A stretch of 64,000 nt of DNA from Adiantum capillus-veneris (Eukaryota; Streptophyta; Polypodiopsida; Polypodiales; Pteridaceae). Shown here in pieces: positions 54,777 to 64,000 of the stretch. Made by a program: the position numbers and the translations under genes. The notes under the pieces were generated by a model. It made no database searches. It had not been told where the DNA came from and saw nothing but the letters and a program-made list of their open reading frames with translations. The DNA lies in contig CM043966.1 in the NCBI GenBank assembly GCA_014529385.2, positions 87,452,087 to 87,516,086 of the forward strand. The letters run 5' to 3'. Each line of letters begins with the position of its first letter. The first letter of the stretch is position 1.

Positions 54777-55620
54777 TTATTTCCGATGTTCAGAGGAGTT
54801 ATAAAACTCTTCTTGTTCTAGTGGTTCTATCGTCTCATCTCCTCCTGGTATAATGCTTACCATGTAGTAGGGTAGCACATCATAGCCATCCTTATCGCAG
54901 AATTTTGTTATTGGACTATCTGTAATAGTACAGACATCCAATGTTGCTAGTATGTGTTTCCATTCTAGAGGTTCCAAGGCATCTTCAAGAAAAGGTTCCG
55001 GAATATACCCCTTGTCCTCAATCGCTCTTTCTAAGACGCATTCTCTCTTTTTAGGCTTCCACAATGTGAAGCCCCGCACATCCATAGCTCTTTTTGTTGC
55101 CCTAACCATGCTGGGAGTTTCGATCCTGCTACTATAGTTGAATCAAATTCTTCCACTGGTGTCTGGTTCACATCCTTGTAACTATGGTCTTTCAGGTGTA
55201 TTTTGGTTGTTGTCTCACCATGTCTGAGGTATATGTGGTTGTAACCCCAATCCTGGACCATCTTCAATTGTCGCATGAACGGTCTTCCCAAGATGATCTC
55301 ATAATTTTTCTTTTTGTCGAAATCGACTATTGCAAATGTATGCTCGTACTCGATTCCGCATGATGTGACAATCACTTTTTCTAAGAGACCTAGAGGCTTT
55401 TCCATGAACCCATCTACCAATTGCAATTTCATTCTAGTAGATCTCAAAGCTGGTTTTCGTCATTTTTTCCAGATTTCCTTGGTGGCGATAGCAACTCCTG
55501 CTCCACTGTCAAGAATAGCTTTGGAAACTATTCCTTGGAATTCTACTGGTAGTGTGGTGTTTTCATATTCTCCTTCGCAATACTCTCCAACTTTGTTTAA
55601 TGGTATTGGCCTAGTGTTTA
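54777..55620 (-). pseudogene. Gypsy-3 protease and linker
   Basis: The active site ILDSGAGVAIATKEIW lies near 55480-55530 and keeps D-S-G. A TGA replaces a likely Trp shortly after (KK-stop-RKPALRS). The frame 55447-55031 then carries MEKPLGLLEKVIVTSCGIEY and IILGRPFMRQLKMVQDW, the flap and C-terminal motif. Frame 54777-55109 is the linker to RT. The protease would cut the Gag-Pol precursor. The stop suggests loss of function. Confidence 0.88.
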
Positions 55621-55621
55621 G

Positions 55622-56450
55622 TTAAGGCCTGTCCAATTCTCTGATCCCTTCCAGAAGCTTCAAGGTGGGGTCTTTCACTCCAAATTTTTCTAGGCATTTG
55701 CCTACTATGGTCCACATGTTTGGTCGTAACCTTAGGAGTTCGGCTAATGTGATTGTGCATGCCACCAGGGTGGACAATAACTCAATCAACCCTTGTGAAT
55801 CCATCACTTTGTTAGAAGAAAGTCTTTGAGATGGGATTGCTCTCACCTCAGACTTGGCTTCATACTCTCCTAGGTAAGAGGGTAGAGTTTTCAGCGAGTC
55901 TGGTTGGCTATGCCCCGAACTAATTGATCCCTGCTCTCCCCCTTGTGAATGTATATCAAAGCTCATTTGTGATCTTGCCTCAAATTCTTCAATAGGAGGT
56001 AAGATCTCATTTTTCTCTTTTCTTGTGCTGTTCATGTGGTTACTCACCCTGTTAGCTTCGTTGGCCTCACAGATTTGCTTCCACAGATCGTCTAGACCGT
56101 TACAGTCCTTACCCATTTCTGCCAATGTTTTATGCTGGAACCCGTCACTTGCCTCATCTGTTGTATTTGGCACTATGATAGGTTCTCCCCTGGACTCATA
56201 GGCATTCGTGTTCCTTCGTTTCTACTTGTTCCTCTAAAGTTGGTTGGATAGGGGTTGGAGCTGGTACTTCATGCCAATTTGCAGGTTTACCAAGCGGGTT
56301 TTCTATCAAAGATTGAGCTGTTTCAATCATCTTTCTACACATTTCCAACCTCTGTTTTTCTATTTCATCAGATGGATAAGTCATCCATCTTTGCTCTTGG
56401 GTTTGGTTCCTTTTGAGTCTGGCTTCGTAAGCTTTTAGAAGTGCATCCAA
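55622..56450 (-). pseudogene. Gypsy-3 gag-protease region, charged
   Basis: Two frames are present. The first, 56196-56450, has YEARLKRNQTQEQRWMTYPS and EKQRLEMCRKMIETAQS, matching Gypsy-1 at 1-250. The second, 55622-56173, has an acidic and Ser-rich start and a helical end (RLRPNMWTIVGKCLEKFGVK). They lie between nucleocapsid and protease in the polyprotein. No domain name can be given. The matching Gypsy-1 segment supports real coding. Confidence 0.65.
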
Positions 56451-56733
56451 CTGCTCATTTACCTTGTCTGCCCCATTACTGCTATTTCCTTGGGTGCTAT
56501 GGTTGCCGTAGTGTGTGAGCTTAGGCTAGCTAGATCCTCTAACCGCTCTAATCTATCCTTTGTGTGTTTCAACTCCTCGGATAGAGCAACTTGCTCTCGT
56601 TCTTTCCTGGCTTTCATACGTGCCTTTTTAGCTTTCCAAGTGCTTCTCTAATTTTTTGTTTCTGAACTTGGAGCATCGGTTTTTGGCTCTTCAATTATGG
56701 GTTCGTTCGTCATTCTTTGAGCTTGGGCTCGTG

Positions 56734-57363
56734 TCACCGCCTGAATAGGTATGATTGTCTCATTTTCTGACCCTCCACTGGAAGGCACTGTTTCCAGCTA
56801 TTCAAGGTAGTTTTTGCTCCTTTGCTCGGGTTCTTAGGGCAATCAGGAACCAAATGAGTTACTCCACACTCGGTGCAATATGCGTTGACTCTAATGATTT
56901 CATCATGAGGACAGTCTCTTAGCCAATGGTCTCCACCACACTTGTAGCAGGGTCCCTTGGGTTGTTGAGGTGCTCCTTGAGCTCCTCTTTGTTGATATGC
57001 ATGTCTCTGTCCGCCCATGCCTCCGTTGGCTATGAACAACAATGTTCGTTCATCTAAGCTATATCTTCCTTCTCCTGCTGCCTGTGCAGCTGTTGGTGGT
57101 CCTATATTTCCAATCATGCTCCATGGTTCTGGTGTCGAGGGTTCTTCCAGTGGATAATAGACAGGGTTTTCCGCATATCCATTGGGATCTTCATAATATG
57201 CATGCATAGGCACCAAAGCCTTCTCTTCTGATTCGGTTACTGTTGGTGTGTATCTTATACCGATTGGTCGTAATCCTAGTAGGGGTGGTTGTTGCCCCAA
57301 CACTGGTTGTGGTCTTTCTACACCTACAGGTCCTGGTAGGTTGCCTGCTTGATACCAAGGCAT
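56734..57363 (-). pseudogene. Gypsy-3 gag nucleocapsid, two zinc knuckles
   Basis: A Pro-rich start (PQPVLGQQPPLLGLRPIGIR) is followed by knuckles C-YK-C-GGD-H-WLRD-C and C-TE-C-GVT-H-LVPD-C, both CX2CX3HX4C. This matches Gypsy-1 (591-1537) in motif and spacing and is the RNA-binding part of Gag. The frame is shifted relative to the capsid block at 57590-58261, and stops lie between them. Confidence 0.88.
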
Positions 57364-57589
57364 TGGTGGAACTTGAGGAGAAGCTACATGAGCTTGGGGA
57401 GCGTAAGGTCTCTCTCACACATATCCCTTGTTATAATAACATTCCTCCGTCCCATGGTTTGTCCATTTTTGTTCAATAGCACACCACTTGGGCTGTTTAG
57501 CTTAAGGTTTGGCATACAAGTTAATCTTTTTTAGCACTTCCTCTACAAGCTGCTCCTGGTTTACAGCTACTTCTCCTTTCGGTGTTGTC

Positions 57590-58261
57590 TTAGAAGATTT
57601 GCCTCCGCTTTGTTATGAAGGAATCATCGTCAAGATCCTTGAACTCACCCTCTTTGTAGACCGCACAATTATCCACAAGCCAAAGAGCCTCCTTGGTTAA
57701 CTCATTCAACGTCGTGCTCCTCTTCATATGTAAGTCCTTCTGGAGATCTGTATTCCTTAGTCCTTGGATGAATATAAGCATAAGTCTGGACTGAGTTGGC
57801 AGTTCTTCCACAGGACACAACTTAACATATCTTTTTAGTCTTAGGACTGCCTTTCGTACAGATTCCCCGTCTTTTTGTTTGAATTTATGGATTTGTGAGA
57901 CGGTATTATGAGCTATCCCCCTTTGTGAGAATTCCTCGATAAACTCATCAAACACCTCCTCCATAGACTCAAAGTCTCTACGCTCCACAGAGTCAAACTA
58001 AGTAGCCGCGTCATCCTCTAGGGTTAGTCCAAACCCTACAAATTGGGTAGGAAAGTCTAACACCTCTTCCGCTCTAATTACACGCACAAAGGCTGCTACA
58101 TGATCTCTTGGATCTCTATTTCCTGTGTATTTCTTGTTTACCCATTTTTGCACTTGAGAAGGTCTAATTCTACGATGGTCTACAAACCTCATCATTGGAT
58201 CTCCACGTCCTAATCGATATACCTCCTCTGGTCTTCTGTAGTAGGCTGGTTCCTCTCCCAA
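57590..58261 (-). pseudogene. Gypsy-3 gag capsid-like core
   Basis: Frames 57998-58261 and 57590-57988 are one reading frame split by a TAG where the Trp of the A-T-W-F motif should be (EDDAAT-stop-FDSVERR). Motifs are KWVNKKYTGNRDPRDHVAAF, EFSQRGIAHNTVSQIHKF, LRLKRYVKLCPVEELP and LIFIQGLRNTDLQKDL. It is homologous to Gypsy-1 at 1604-2287 and forms the capsid. The single TGG-to-TAG change is a simple decay mutation. Confidence 0.9.
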
Positions 58262-58370
58262 TGGTGCTCCTAAGCCATAATTTCTAACAGTTCTTGCAGG
58301 AGATGGTTCATCTCTTCGAACTCATTCTATGGGTGGTCTTCCAGGCTCTGTTGACCCTTAAGCCTTTGGC

Positions 58371-59156
58371 TTACTCTCTCCTTGATACCTTGAATAGAGT
58401 GGTGGTTCCTGTAAATCCCTTAGCCCTCGTGCCGCTTGATAACCATCTCGATTTCGATCTTGCTCCAATGTTGCACTCTGTCGAAGCCATGCCTGCAATG
58501 ATGGCTGAGTTGCTAGTTGGTTTTGAGGTGTAGGTGGCTCTTGGCACTTCATCGGGGGCGGCATATGTTAATGCTCCTAGAACTGTTGCCTTTTCTACCT
58601 CCTCTGGGAGAATACGTTGGTATTCCTGCCCGTACCTATCAGCAACAACTATATCCTTCCCCATAGCAGTTTCATAAGAGAATAAGTAAAGAACCTTGTC
58701 TTTGCTTAACTCGTTGGGGTATGGTTCTTTGCAGCGAAAGTAAGAGACTAATCCCTCACTCTCATGCTTGTAGATTCCCACGTTCTCATTATAAGTTGAA
58801 ACCATGGTTGTTTTCTTATCATACATAAAAATTGCTCCAGGTCGATCAATGTTTGGAGGCGGTTCTTGAGTTTCTGAAACCATTTTCCCTTTCGCCACGT
58901 TATCTCTATATCTGTTGTAATCCTCAGGGTTACTAACTATCAGATAGTGATTCCCCTTTTCGTCTCGGAATCTATCTCCATCATCATAGACTCGAATTAT
59001 CTCCAATCTCTGAGCCGGTCTTTCTGCAATACAAATGCACTTGCATCCTCGATAGTCAGAATAAACTAGGGCTCCCCTCGAGTTTGTTCCTTCTAAGAAG
59101 ATCACAGTGAACTTGGAATCATTCAAAGGATTTAGAGAGGTGCTTCCCCCTAGCAT
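58371..59156 (-). pseudogene. Gypsy-3 gag N-terminal domain of unknown family
   Basis: About 200 residues have the same layout as Gypsy-1 2316-2954: a start with SLNPLNDSKFTVIFLEG, then RVYDDGDRFRDEKGNHYLI, VSYFRCKEPYPNELSKDKVL and DRYGQEYQRILPEEVEK. Tyr, Asp and paired Cys positions are shared between the families. The block continues the frame of the upstream MNLRSGR ORF past one TAA. I recognise no known domain. The C-terminal 60 codons look like out-of-frame sequence. Confidence 0.75.
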
Positions 59157-59186
59157 TGGTCCGTCATAGGTAAAACCTCCTAGTTG

Positions 59187-59369
59187 TTAGCTACCCATCA
59201 TGAAGAAGGATTTTTCTGATGAAGTGTCAGTATCACTACCTTCCTCAATAATCGGTGCTAGTGGATCTAGCCTTGCCTGAGTTACACTCTCCTCGGTGAA
59301 CACTAAGCTACCTTGGCCACCTGCCACCTTCTGGTCTCTAAAAATGTATCTTCCTGATCTTAAATTCAT
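59187..59369 (-). CDS. Short ORF MNLRSGR at the start of Gypsy-3 gag
   Basis: It starts MNLRSGRYIFRDQK and ends SSEKSFFMMGS before a TAA at 59189-59187. The next codons are CAA CTA, so the stop sits in a TAA-CAA-CTA context resembling the CARYYA leaky-stop context known from tobamoviruses. Translation in the same frame would enter the Gag N-terminal domain. The equivalent Gypsy-1 ORF also stops after about 58 codons. Confidence 0.6.
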   Translation of the reverse strand: MNLRSGRYIFRDQKVAGGQGSLVFTEESVTQARLDPLAPIIEEGSDTDTSSEKSFFMMGS

Positions 59370-61189
59370 CAAACTTATGAATGCAATTTATCACAAATCC
59401 AACCACTCACCTGGCAAGGGATCAGTCTCCGCACAACTTCTTGCTTTGCTATTGAATATACATGTACACAAGCGTTTAATTTCGGCAATCGAATCAAAGC
59501 ATTTAACTGCTAGAGGTTATCTTAGTAATGATTGGTATAACTGGAGAGTTAATCTCAACCACTACTGTATATTATACATTGTTGATGTTCTGGATCAGGT
59601 CTGCCAATCTGGAACTGTACTTCCCTTGGATGTTGGTCAATTTACGTGAAAAAGTCTGAATTCAGTCTTTGCTCCGTAAAATGGACAAACAAGGTCCAAA
59701 TTCACTTCTGAAAGAAGTTCTGGAACCCTTTAAGCCAAATGGAACCTCACTGTCTAAGCCCAATCAAATTTTCTCTTCAGTAGGCCCCAGTAGACATCCT
59801 ACGTGTAGGATGTCTCCTACTCTGTTTTACCTGGATTTTTACACTATGGATTCCCCTTGATGTGCTGAGTCCACATTTGTTTTTACTTTTTGATTGGGAC
59901 ACCTATAAGCTGGTTAATGGATCAGAAATCTGTTCCGATAGCCTGTTGCTGGTTTTGATCAGTCAAATCAATTCCAATTTGAACCAAAATTGACTAGGAG
60001 GCTTGTCTCAGGCTATACAACACCTTGCTATGCCCACAATCAGTATCTGGCTTCAATTTCTTGCTTTAGACATCCTACACGTAGGATGTCTTTTTCATCA
60101 GAATGGCTTCAAATTCAAAGCACGGGCTCCCCTTGAGGTGTTGATCACTTTGGTATGCTCAAAATTAGGTTTGGAGTGCAAAATCACACAGATGACATCC
60201 TACGCGTAGGATGTCTTTTTTGCCTGTTTGACCCAGACTTGACCCACAGCTTCCCCTTCATGTCAGCAACCCAGTAGTATGCTTAGATTTTGGTTTGGAT
60301 TTCAAAAGTCCCCAATTTTAGCTGTTCTAGCCTTTTTCAGTCAAAAGTGCTAAAGTCTGCTTAGAACCCAATTTTCCCACCCAAATGAGATGAAACCTCT
60401 CTCAGTCACTCAATATATCATGCAGATCATGCTCATGCAGCCATCCTATGGTTTTGGTCTTAAAATAATGCTTTGGCACAATTTGGGTAGGATGTCTAGC
60501 AATTTCAGTCTACCTGGCCTTATCCTGTCAAGATATGGTCAAATTTCCACTTTCGAGGTGAAAATAAGGTAAACCCCACCTTCTGAACACACTGGTCAAC
60601 TCAAAATTCCAAAATTCCCACCAGATTAGCATGTAGACATCCTACGCGTAGGATGTCTCCTGGCTTAAAATTAAATTTTTTCATGGACAGAAATGCTCCT
60701 GATGCTCTGCAGCTCTATCACAAACACTCACAGTAACTTTTGGACTTCTCTTCAGCTTTCAAACACACTTTTGCGTCTCTTTGCATCTTTTACAACCTTG
60801 TGATGAATCTACCAAGCAAGTATACATGCATGAAGTGCTCTAGATCCTGAATCATGATGTCCTACTTACTCTACTCCTACTCATCATGTGAAATGGTGAT
60901 AATGGTGTTTTGGTTGCTCTCTGGCCTCTCCGGACTCTCAAGCTCTCCACTCACCGCTTCTACCACTCTAACTCCTACTCTAGAACTCAACTAATATATA
61001 AAACTATCTCAGTCTACCTATATCTACCTAAGTCGAAGGATCTAGGCCAAACACACGCTTCCTAGACTCCCTCTAAGACCTAGAGAGTCCTCCACCTCTG
61101 ATCCTATCTAAATGTAAAACGAGACTCTTGGCAAGCCAAAGAATCCCTATCCTCAAGGACTAGTCTCGGTCACCTACCTAAGGTTTTCG
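59370..61189 (-). other. Gypsy-3 5' leader, non-coding
   Basis: About 1.8 kb lies between the primer site and gag and contains the palindrome array. No ORF has homology. Confidence 0.8.
59792..60658. repeat. Array of palindromes in the Gypsy-3 5' leader
   Basis: Copies are at 59792-59815 and 60068-60091 (one mismatch in the core each), 60193-60216 (first base differs) and 60635-60658 (perfect). A half-site remains at about 60487-60497. The half-site is AGACATCCTACG, as in the second array at 51318-52195. Spacings 276 and 125 mirror those of Gypsy-1 (282 and 125). Confidence 0.93.
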
Positions 61190-61207
61190 TCCCCGGCAGC
61201 GGCGCCA
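61190..61207 (-). other. Gypsy-3 primer-binding site, tRNA-Asp
   Basis: The plus strand reads TCCCCGGCAGCGGCGCCA, one base different from the tRNA-Asp 3' end. It lies one base from the LTR edge. Confidence 0.92.
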
Positions 61208-61208
61208 A

Positions 61209-62139
61209 TGTTGGACGGATACTCCGCGACGGACGTCACCACAACGAGAACTCGCCTAACAAGATTTGTCAGCTAGGGACGAAGCTTGACCCGCAGGCGC
61301 GTGGAAGCAGGCATAGGGTGTCAACCTACACTCGACCGACTCCTAACTAATTCCTACAGAGGTCTCTACCCAATGTCTAAGTCACAGCCTTCAGAAGTGC
61401 ATAAGAGGAAACTTCCTACAACGCTTTCTAGAGCCGAACACCCATCAAACAATCTCGAAACACCACAGAACTTGAAGGAGACCCTACTAACACCATGAGG
61501 TCGCTCTCCCTAAGGTCTATGAACCTAAACCCCAACCCAAAACGCCTGGTGCAAAATCACGTAGGATGTCTGGCCGAAATTTACAGGTCTTCGTTTCCAA
61601 AATCTAAAGTGCCTAATGTGTAGCTCTACTCAATGTGAACGCGTGGATATGCTGCAATGCACAATCGGACAACATATGCTCACCGAATCACCAAATGAAG
61701 CTCGGAGATGGAGCTCGTAAAACCGGACCGTACACGCGCAATGTAGGTATCGGTGCGTAGCTCTCGTTGAGGGAAACACGCTGCACTTCTCTGCACTCGA
61801 TTCCGACCAGCGGTGCACTCGTAGCGTCAAGATGAAGCTCACACTCTCTCTCATACACAGTACGCTCACTCACAGACTTCCAAAACTTTTTTAAAAATGA
61901 AAAAAGGTCTTTCATTAATGTCAAAAAGTGGTATATATACCTTACAATTCTCAAACCCTAAAGTTCCAAATTAGACATCTACTCAATCTAAATGTCAAAA
62001 CTGTGATACAATCTCGAAACTTCTATAAGTCCCAATATTTACAAGGTGAAATGTCGGGTTTTCTCAATAAATGAATAATTACAAAAAATGATAATATGCC
62101 GAGCAGTCAATTTCCGTAGGGTGTGTCCAGCTTCTAACA
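61209..62139 (-). repeat. 5' LTR of Gypsy-3
   Basis: 931 bp, nearly identical to 46838-47768. Most differences fall in the first 90 bases. The palindrome half-site is at 61558-61571. Confidence 0.95.
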
Positions 62140-62150
62140 AGCACCAAAAA

Positions 62151-62366
62151 TGTGCGCTTTGCTACACGTGTCGGAGGCTAGGAACTTGCCAAAACACCAC
62201 GTGCGAGCCACGAATGACTACAAGCACACAATTAGAAGATCCTAGCACGCTCAAAGCAGGGGTGTGTCATTCACCACTCAATGCTTCCGTCGTAAAGGAT
62301 CCTATGCCACGAAGAAGAAGGATCCGCCACCATGCTCAACCGCCTCGCCGCCATCAATGCCACCTC

Positions 62367-62447
<81 letters not shown>

Positions 62448-62709
62448 GCATACACACACACAAACACTCGTCAGCACATGAAGGAGGAGAAGACAGAGGT
62501 AGAGCAAGAGCACTTCTTAGCTTGCACCTCAAAGAATAATGTTTTTAGGTCAAAATGGACCTTTTATAACAATCTGACTTATTCACACATGGGCGCCTGC
62601 AGTGGCTGATCAAGATAAAGATTGTATCAAATGAGCTATGTGGTGCACCTCTCGTCGGCGATCACCCAAGCACTATAGGACCGACAAGCCCGATCCCTGA
62701 CTCAAAACA
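62151..62709 (-). repeat. 5' LTR of Gypsy-2 copy B
   Basis: 559 bp, aligning in reverse with 13866-14107 plus 18234-18529. The plus-strand ends are TGTGCGC and CAAAACA. It contains a CT tract (62369-62445). Decayed primer-site bases (62140-62150) separate it from Gypsy-3. Confidence 0.83.
62369..62445. repeat. (CT)n microsatellite in the Gypsy-2 LTR
   Basis: About 38 CT units, at the same LTR position as the GA tract at 18234-18293 in copy A. Confidence 0.95.
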
Positions 62710-62755
62710 ATGTGATATCCGTGGATGTTAACTAGGTCGACGCATTTCACTTATC

Positions 62756-62880
62756 ATCTTGATACTCTATGTTGATGATATACTCATTGTTGCATAGTCT
62801 AAAGAGGAGATTGCCATCTTAAAGAATCACTTAGCACGTCTGTTATGAAGGATTTGTGTTACTTGGGGTCTAGCTTCTGT
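62756..62880 (+). pseudogene. Copia reverse transcriptase scrap
   Basis: The plus-strand frame gives LYVDDILIVA followed by EEIAILKNHLA, the catalytic YVDD box and the next helix of copia RT. It is only about 40 codons, includes a stop, and lies in the opposite orientation to the neighbouring copia fragments. Confidence 0.75.
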
Positions 62881-62989
62881 CCAAGATCTTTAGGCACATG
62901 TGAGAATGACTCACACCCAAACACATGTAATCTGTCATAATTAGGCTTTTTTCATGTCCACATCTCCTACGGAATCTTGTAGTTCAATG

Positions 62990-63230
62990 GTGTACTAGTG
63001 ACCTATTGATTACATGTACCGCTATCATAACAGCTTCTCCCCAAAACTCTTGAGGGTAAATTTGCCATAGATAGCATGGAAGTGACCATGCCCTGAATAG
63101 TCCTATTCATGTGCTCTACAATTCCATTTTGAGTAGGCATATATGGTGTAGTAAACTACCTCCAAATTCCTCTTTTCCTACAAAAATTCTTGAACTCAAT
63201 GAAGACATACTCTTCCCTGTTGTCAGTGTG
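62990..63230 (-). pseudogene. Copia integrase core scrap
   Basis: The minus strand reads LHTDNREEYVFIEFKNFCRK, then FTTPYMPTQNGIVEHMNRTI, containing the second catalytic Asp and the Glu region of a copia integrase. Relative to the RT fragment at 63480-63980 it is on the wrong side for copia gene order, so the locus is rearranged. Confidence 0.85.
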
Positions 63231-63250
63231 CAAAGTGTTAACTGACGAGA

Positions 63251-63478
63251 GAGATCCTTGGGGTGATGTGATTACAAGTGACAGTGGAGTCAACACCGAG
63301 CGAATAGGAGTCTTGGTGACTACCCAACACTCCCCATCGCTTGGTACTGACCTTGGAAAATGGACGTCGGAGACCGTTGGGGTGATGTGATTACAAGTAA
63401 TGCAGTGGAGTCAGGATCGAGAAAATAGGAGGCGTGGTGACTGCCCAATGCTTCCCATCGCTTGGTGCTAATCTTGGT
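63251..63478. repeat. Two-copy direct repeat of about 120 bp
   Basis: TTGGGGTGATGTGATTACAA begins at about 63255 and again at about 63377. The following 100 bases are alike, ending CCCATCGCTTGGT. Confidence 0.88.
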
Positions 63479-63479
63479 G

Positions 63480-63980
63480 TTAAAGCCATCACAAGCGACA
63501 GTGGAGCATTCAACTTCTTGGTATACTTCCTGGCTTCTTATATAACCTTGGGACTGCATATACTTGTCAAACTTCATGTACCATTGCCTTTTTCCTACCT
63601 TACACCAATTTTTTCCTTGTAAGCTTTTTAGGTTTGACTTCAAAACTCTATGGCTGCTGCATGTAGATATCCGCATCAAGATACCCATGAAGGAAAGCCG
63701 TCTTCACATCCAGTTGGACAAGTTCCATGTCTTCAATGGCTACTAGTCCAAGCACAAGACAAAATGTAGTCATTTTGACTATTGGAAAGAAAATCTCATC
63801 AAAGCCCACGCCTTTCTTCTGCTTGAAACCCTTAGCAACCAATCCAGCTATATATTTTGGCATGGGATCTTTTGTTGTGTACTTCTTCTTATATACCCAA
63901 TTGTAAGGCAAGGCTTGCTTACCCCCTCGCAACTCTGCCCAAGTTTCATTTTCCATAATCAAGTTATACTCATATTGCAT
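63480..63980 (-). pseudogene. Copia reverse transcriptase, N-terminal part
   Basis: The frame 63648-63980 reads YNLIMENETWAELRGGKQAL, WVYKKKYTTKDP, GLVAKGFKQKKGVGFDEIF and LDVKTAFLHGYLDADIYMQQ, the fingers and first catalytic Asp region (LDVKTAF) of copia RT. After a shift, RQWYMKFDKYMQSQGYIRS continues to about 63560. The sequence then becomes unrelated. This is not the Copia-1 family (Copia-1 has SDIVTAFLNG at this position). It is broken and runs to the window edge on the right. Confidence 0.9.
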
Positions 63981-64000
63981 TGCTTGCTCCCACTTCTTGC

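Larger units (their letters stand above)
46838..62139 (-). mobile_element. Gypsy-3, full-length Ty3/gypsy element, 15.3 kb
   Basis: Minus-strand order is 5' LTR 62139-61209, tRNA-Asp primer site, palindrome-bearing leader, gag, protease, RT, an inverted RNase H block, integrase core, a second palindrome-bearing spacer, a 3-kb accessory ORF, polypurine tract and 3' LTR 47768-46838. The LTRs are 931 bp each with about a dozen differences by eye. Target duplication is AGCGC/AGCAC, one mismatch. It inserted into the primer site of Gypsy-2 copy B. Confidence 0.93.
27232..62709 (-). mobile_element. Gypsy-2 copy B, split by four nested insertions
   Basis: Minus-strand pieces in order are LTR 62709-62151, primer site and leader 46837-46405 and 45613-45308, gag 45307-43559, gag and protease fragment 32515-31786, linker 29462-28871, and RT-RNase H 28870-27232. 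Between them lie Gypsy-3, a solo LTR, an 11-kb TIR element and a LongLTR-D solo LTR. The 3' end is lost at 27232, within the integrase N-terminus. Confidence 0.85.

Overview
ORGANISM. This is nuclear DNA of a land plant, from a stretch made almost wholly of nested, decayed transposable elements. The evidence is plant-type Ty3/gypsy and Ty1/copia LTR retrotransposons, primer-binding sites that match plant tRNA-Asp and initiator tRNA-Met, GT-AG introns of 78-92 nt, and long GA/CT and G/C runs. The species cannot be read from the sequence. A large-genome plant such as a fern is my guess only. I see no rRNA, tRNA or CRISPR, and no ordinary single-copy host gene outside an element. Element names (Gypsy-1 to -4, LongLTR-D, Copia-1) are local labels.

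LAYOUT, LEFT CLUSTER. Bases 1-5522 hold the 5' part of Gypsy-1 on the minus strand (gag, long leader, LTR). It sits in the 5' LTR of LongLTR-D (5523-9723, plus), a gag-only element with LTRs of about 2 kb. LongLTR-D in turn sits in the 3' accessory ORF of Gypsy-4 (9724 to about 11750, plus). A minus-strand pol fragment of family Gypsy-2 follows (12095-13380). Next comes a plus-strand Gypsy-2 copy (13866-25381) whose 5' LTR was split by Copia-1 (14108-18233, minus). The two Gypsy-2 pieces break at the same point in reverse transcriptase in opposite orientation, as an inversion of about 12 kb would produce.

LAYOUT, RIGHT CLUSTER. A second Gypsy-2 copy (copy B, minus) runs from 27232 to its own 5' LTR at 62151-62709 and is blown apart by four insertions. 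These are a solo LTR of LongLTR-D (29463-31781), a putative 11-kb terminal-inverted-repeat element (about 32521-43557), a 781-bp solo LTR with a CTTCC target duplication (45619-46399), and full-length Gypsy-3 (46838-62139, two 931-bp LTRs). Scrambled copia fragments close the window.

WHAT STANDS OUT. (1) Gypsy-1 and Gypsy-3 leaders carry arrays of a 24-bp perfect palindrome centred on ACGCGT. The two families differ at two mirror-image positions, so dyad symmetry was kept. Gypsy-3 has a second array at a period of 284-285 bp, upstream of its 3' accessory ORF. (2) The 11-kb TIR element carries a transposase-like pseudogene, a histone H3-like gene beginning MARTKQTA, two spliced genes of unknown function, and large fold-back hairpins. 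(3) Several rearrangements are readable: the Gypsy-2 inversion, an inverted and permuted RNase H block in Gypsy-3, and an empty-site homologue that dates the Gypsy-3 insertion. Almost all coding regions carry stops or frameshifts. The minus-strand genes of the TIR element are the most nearly intact.
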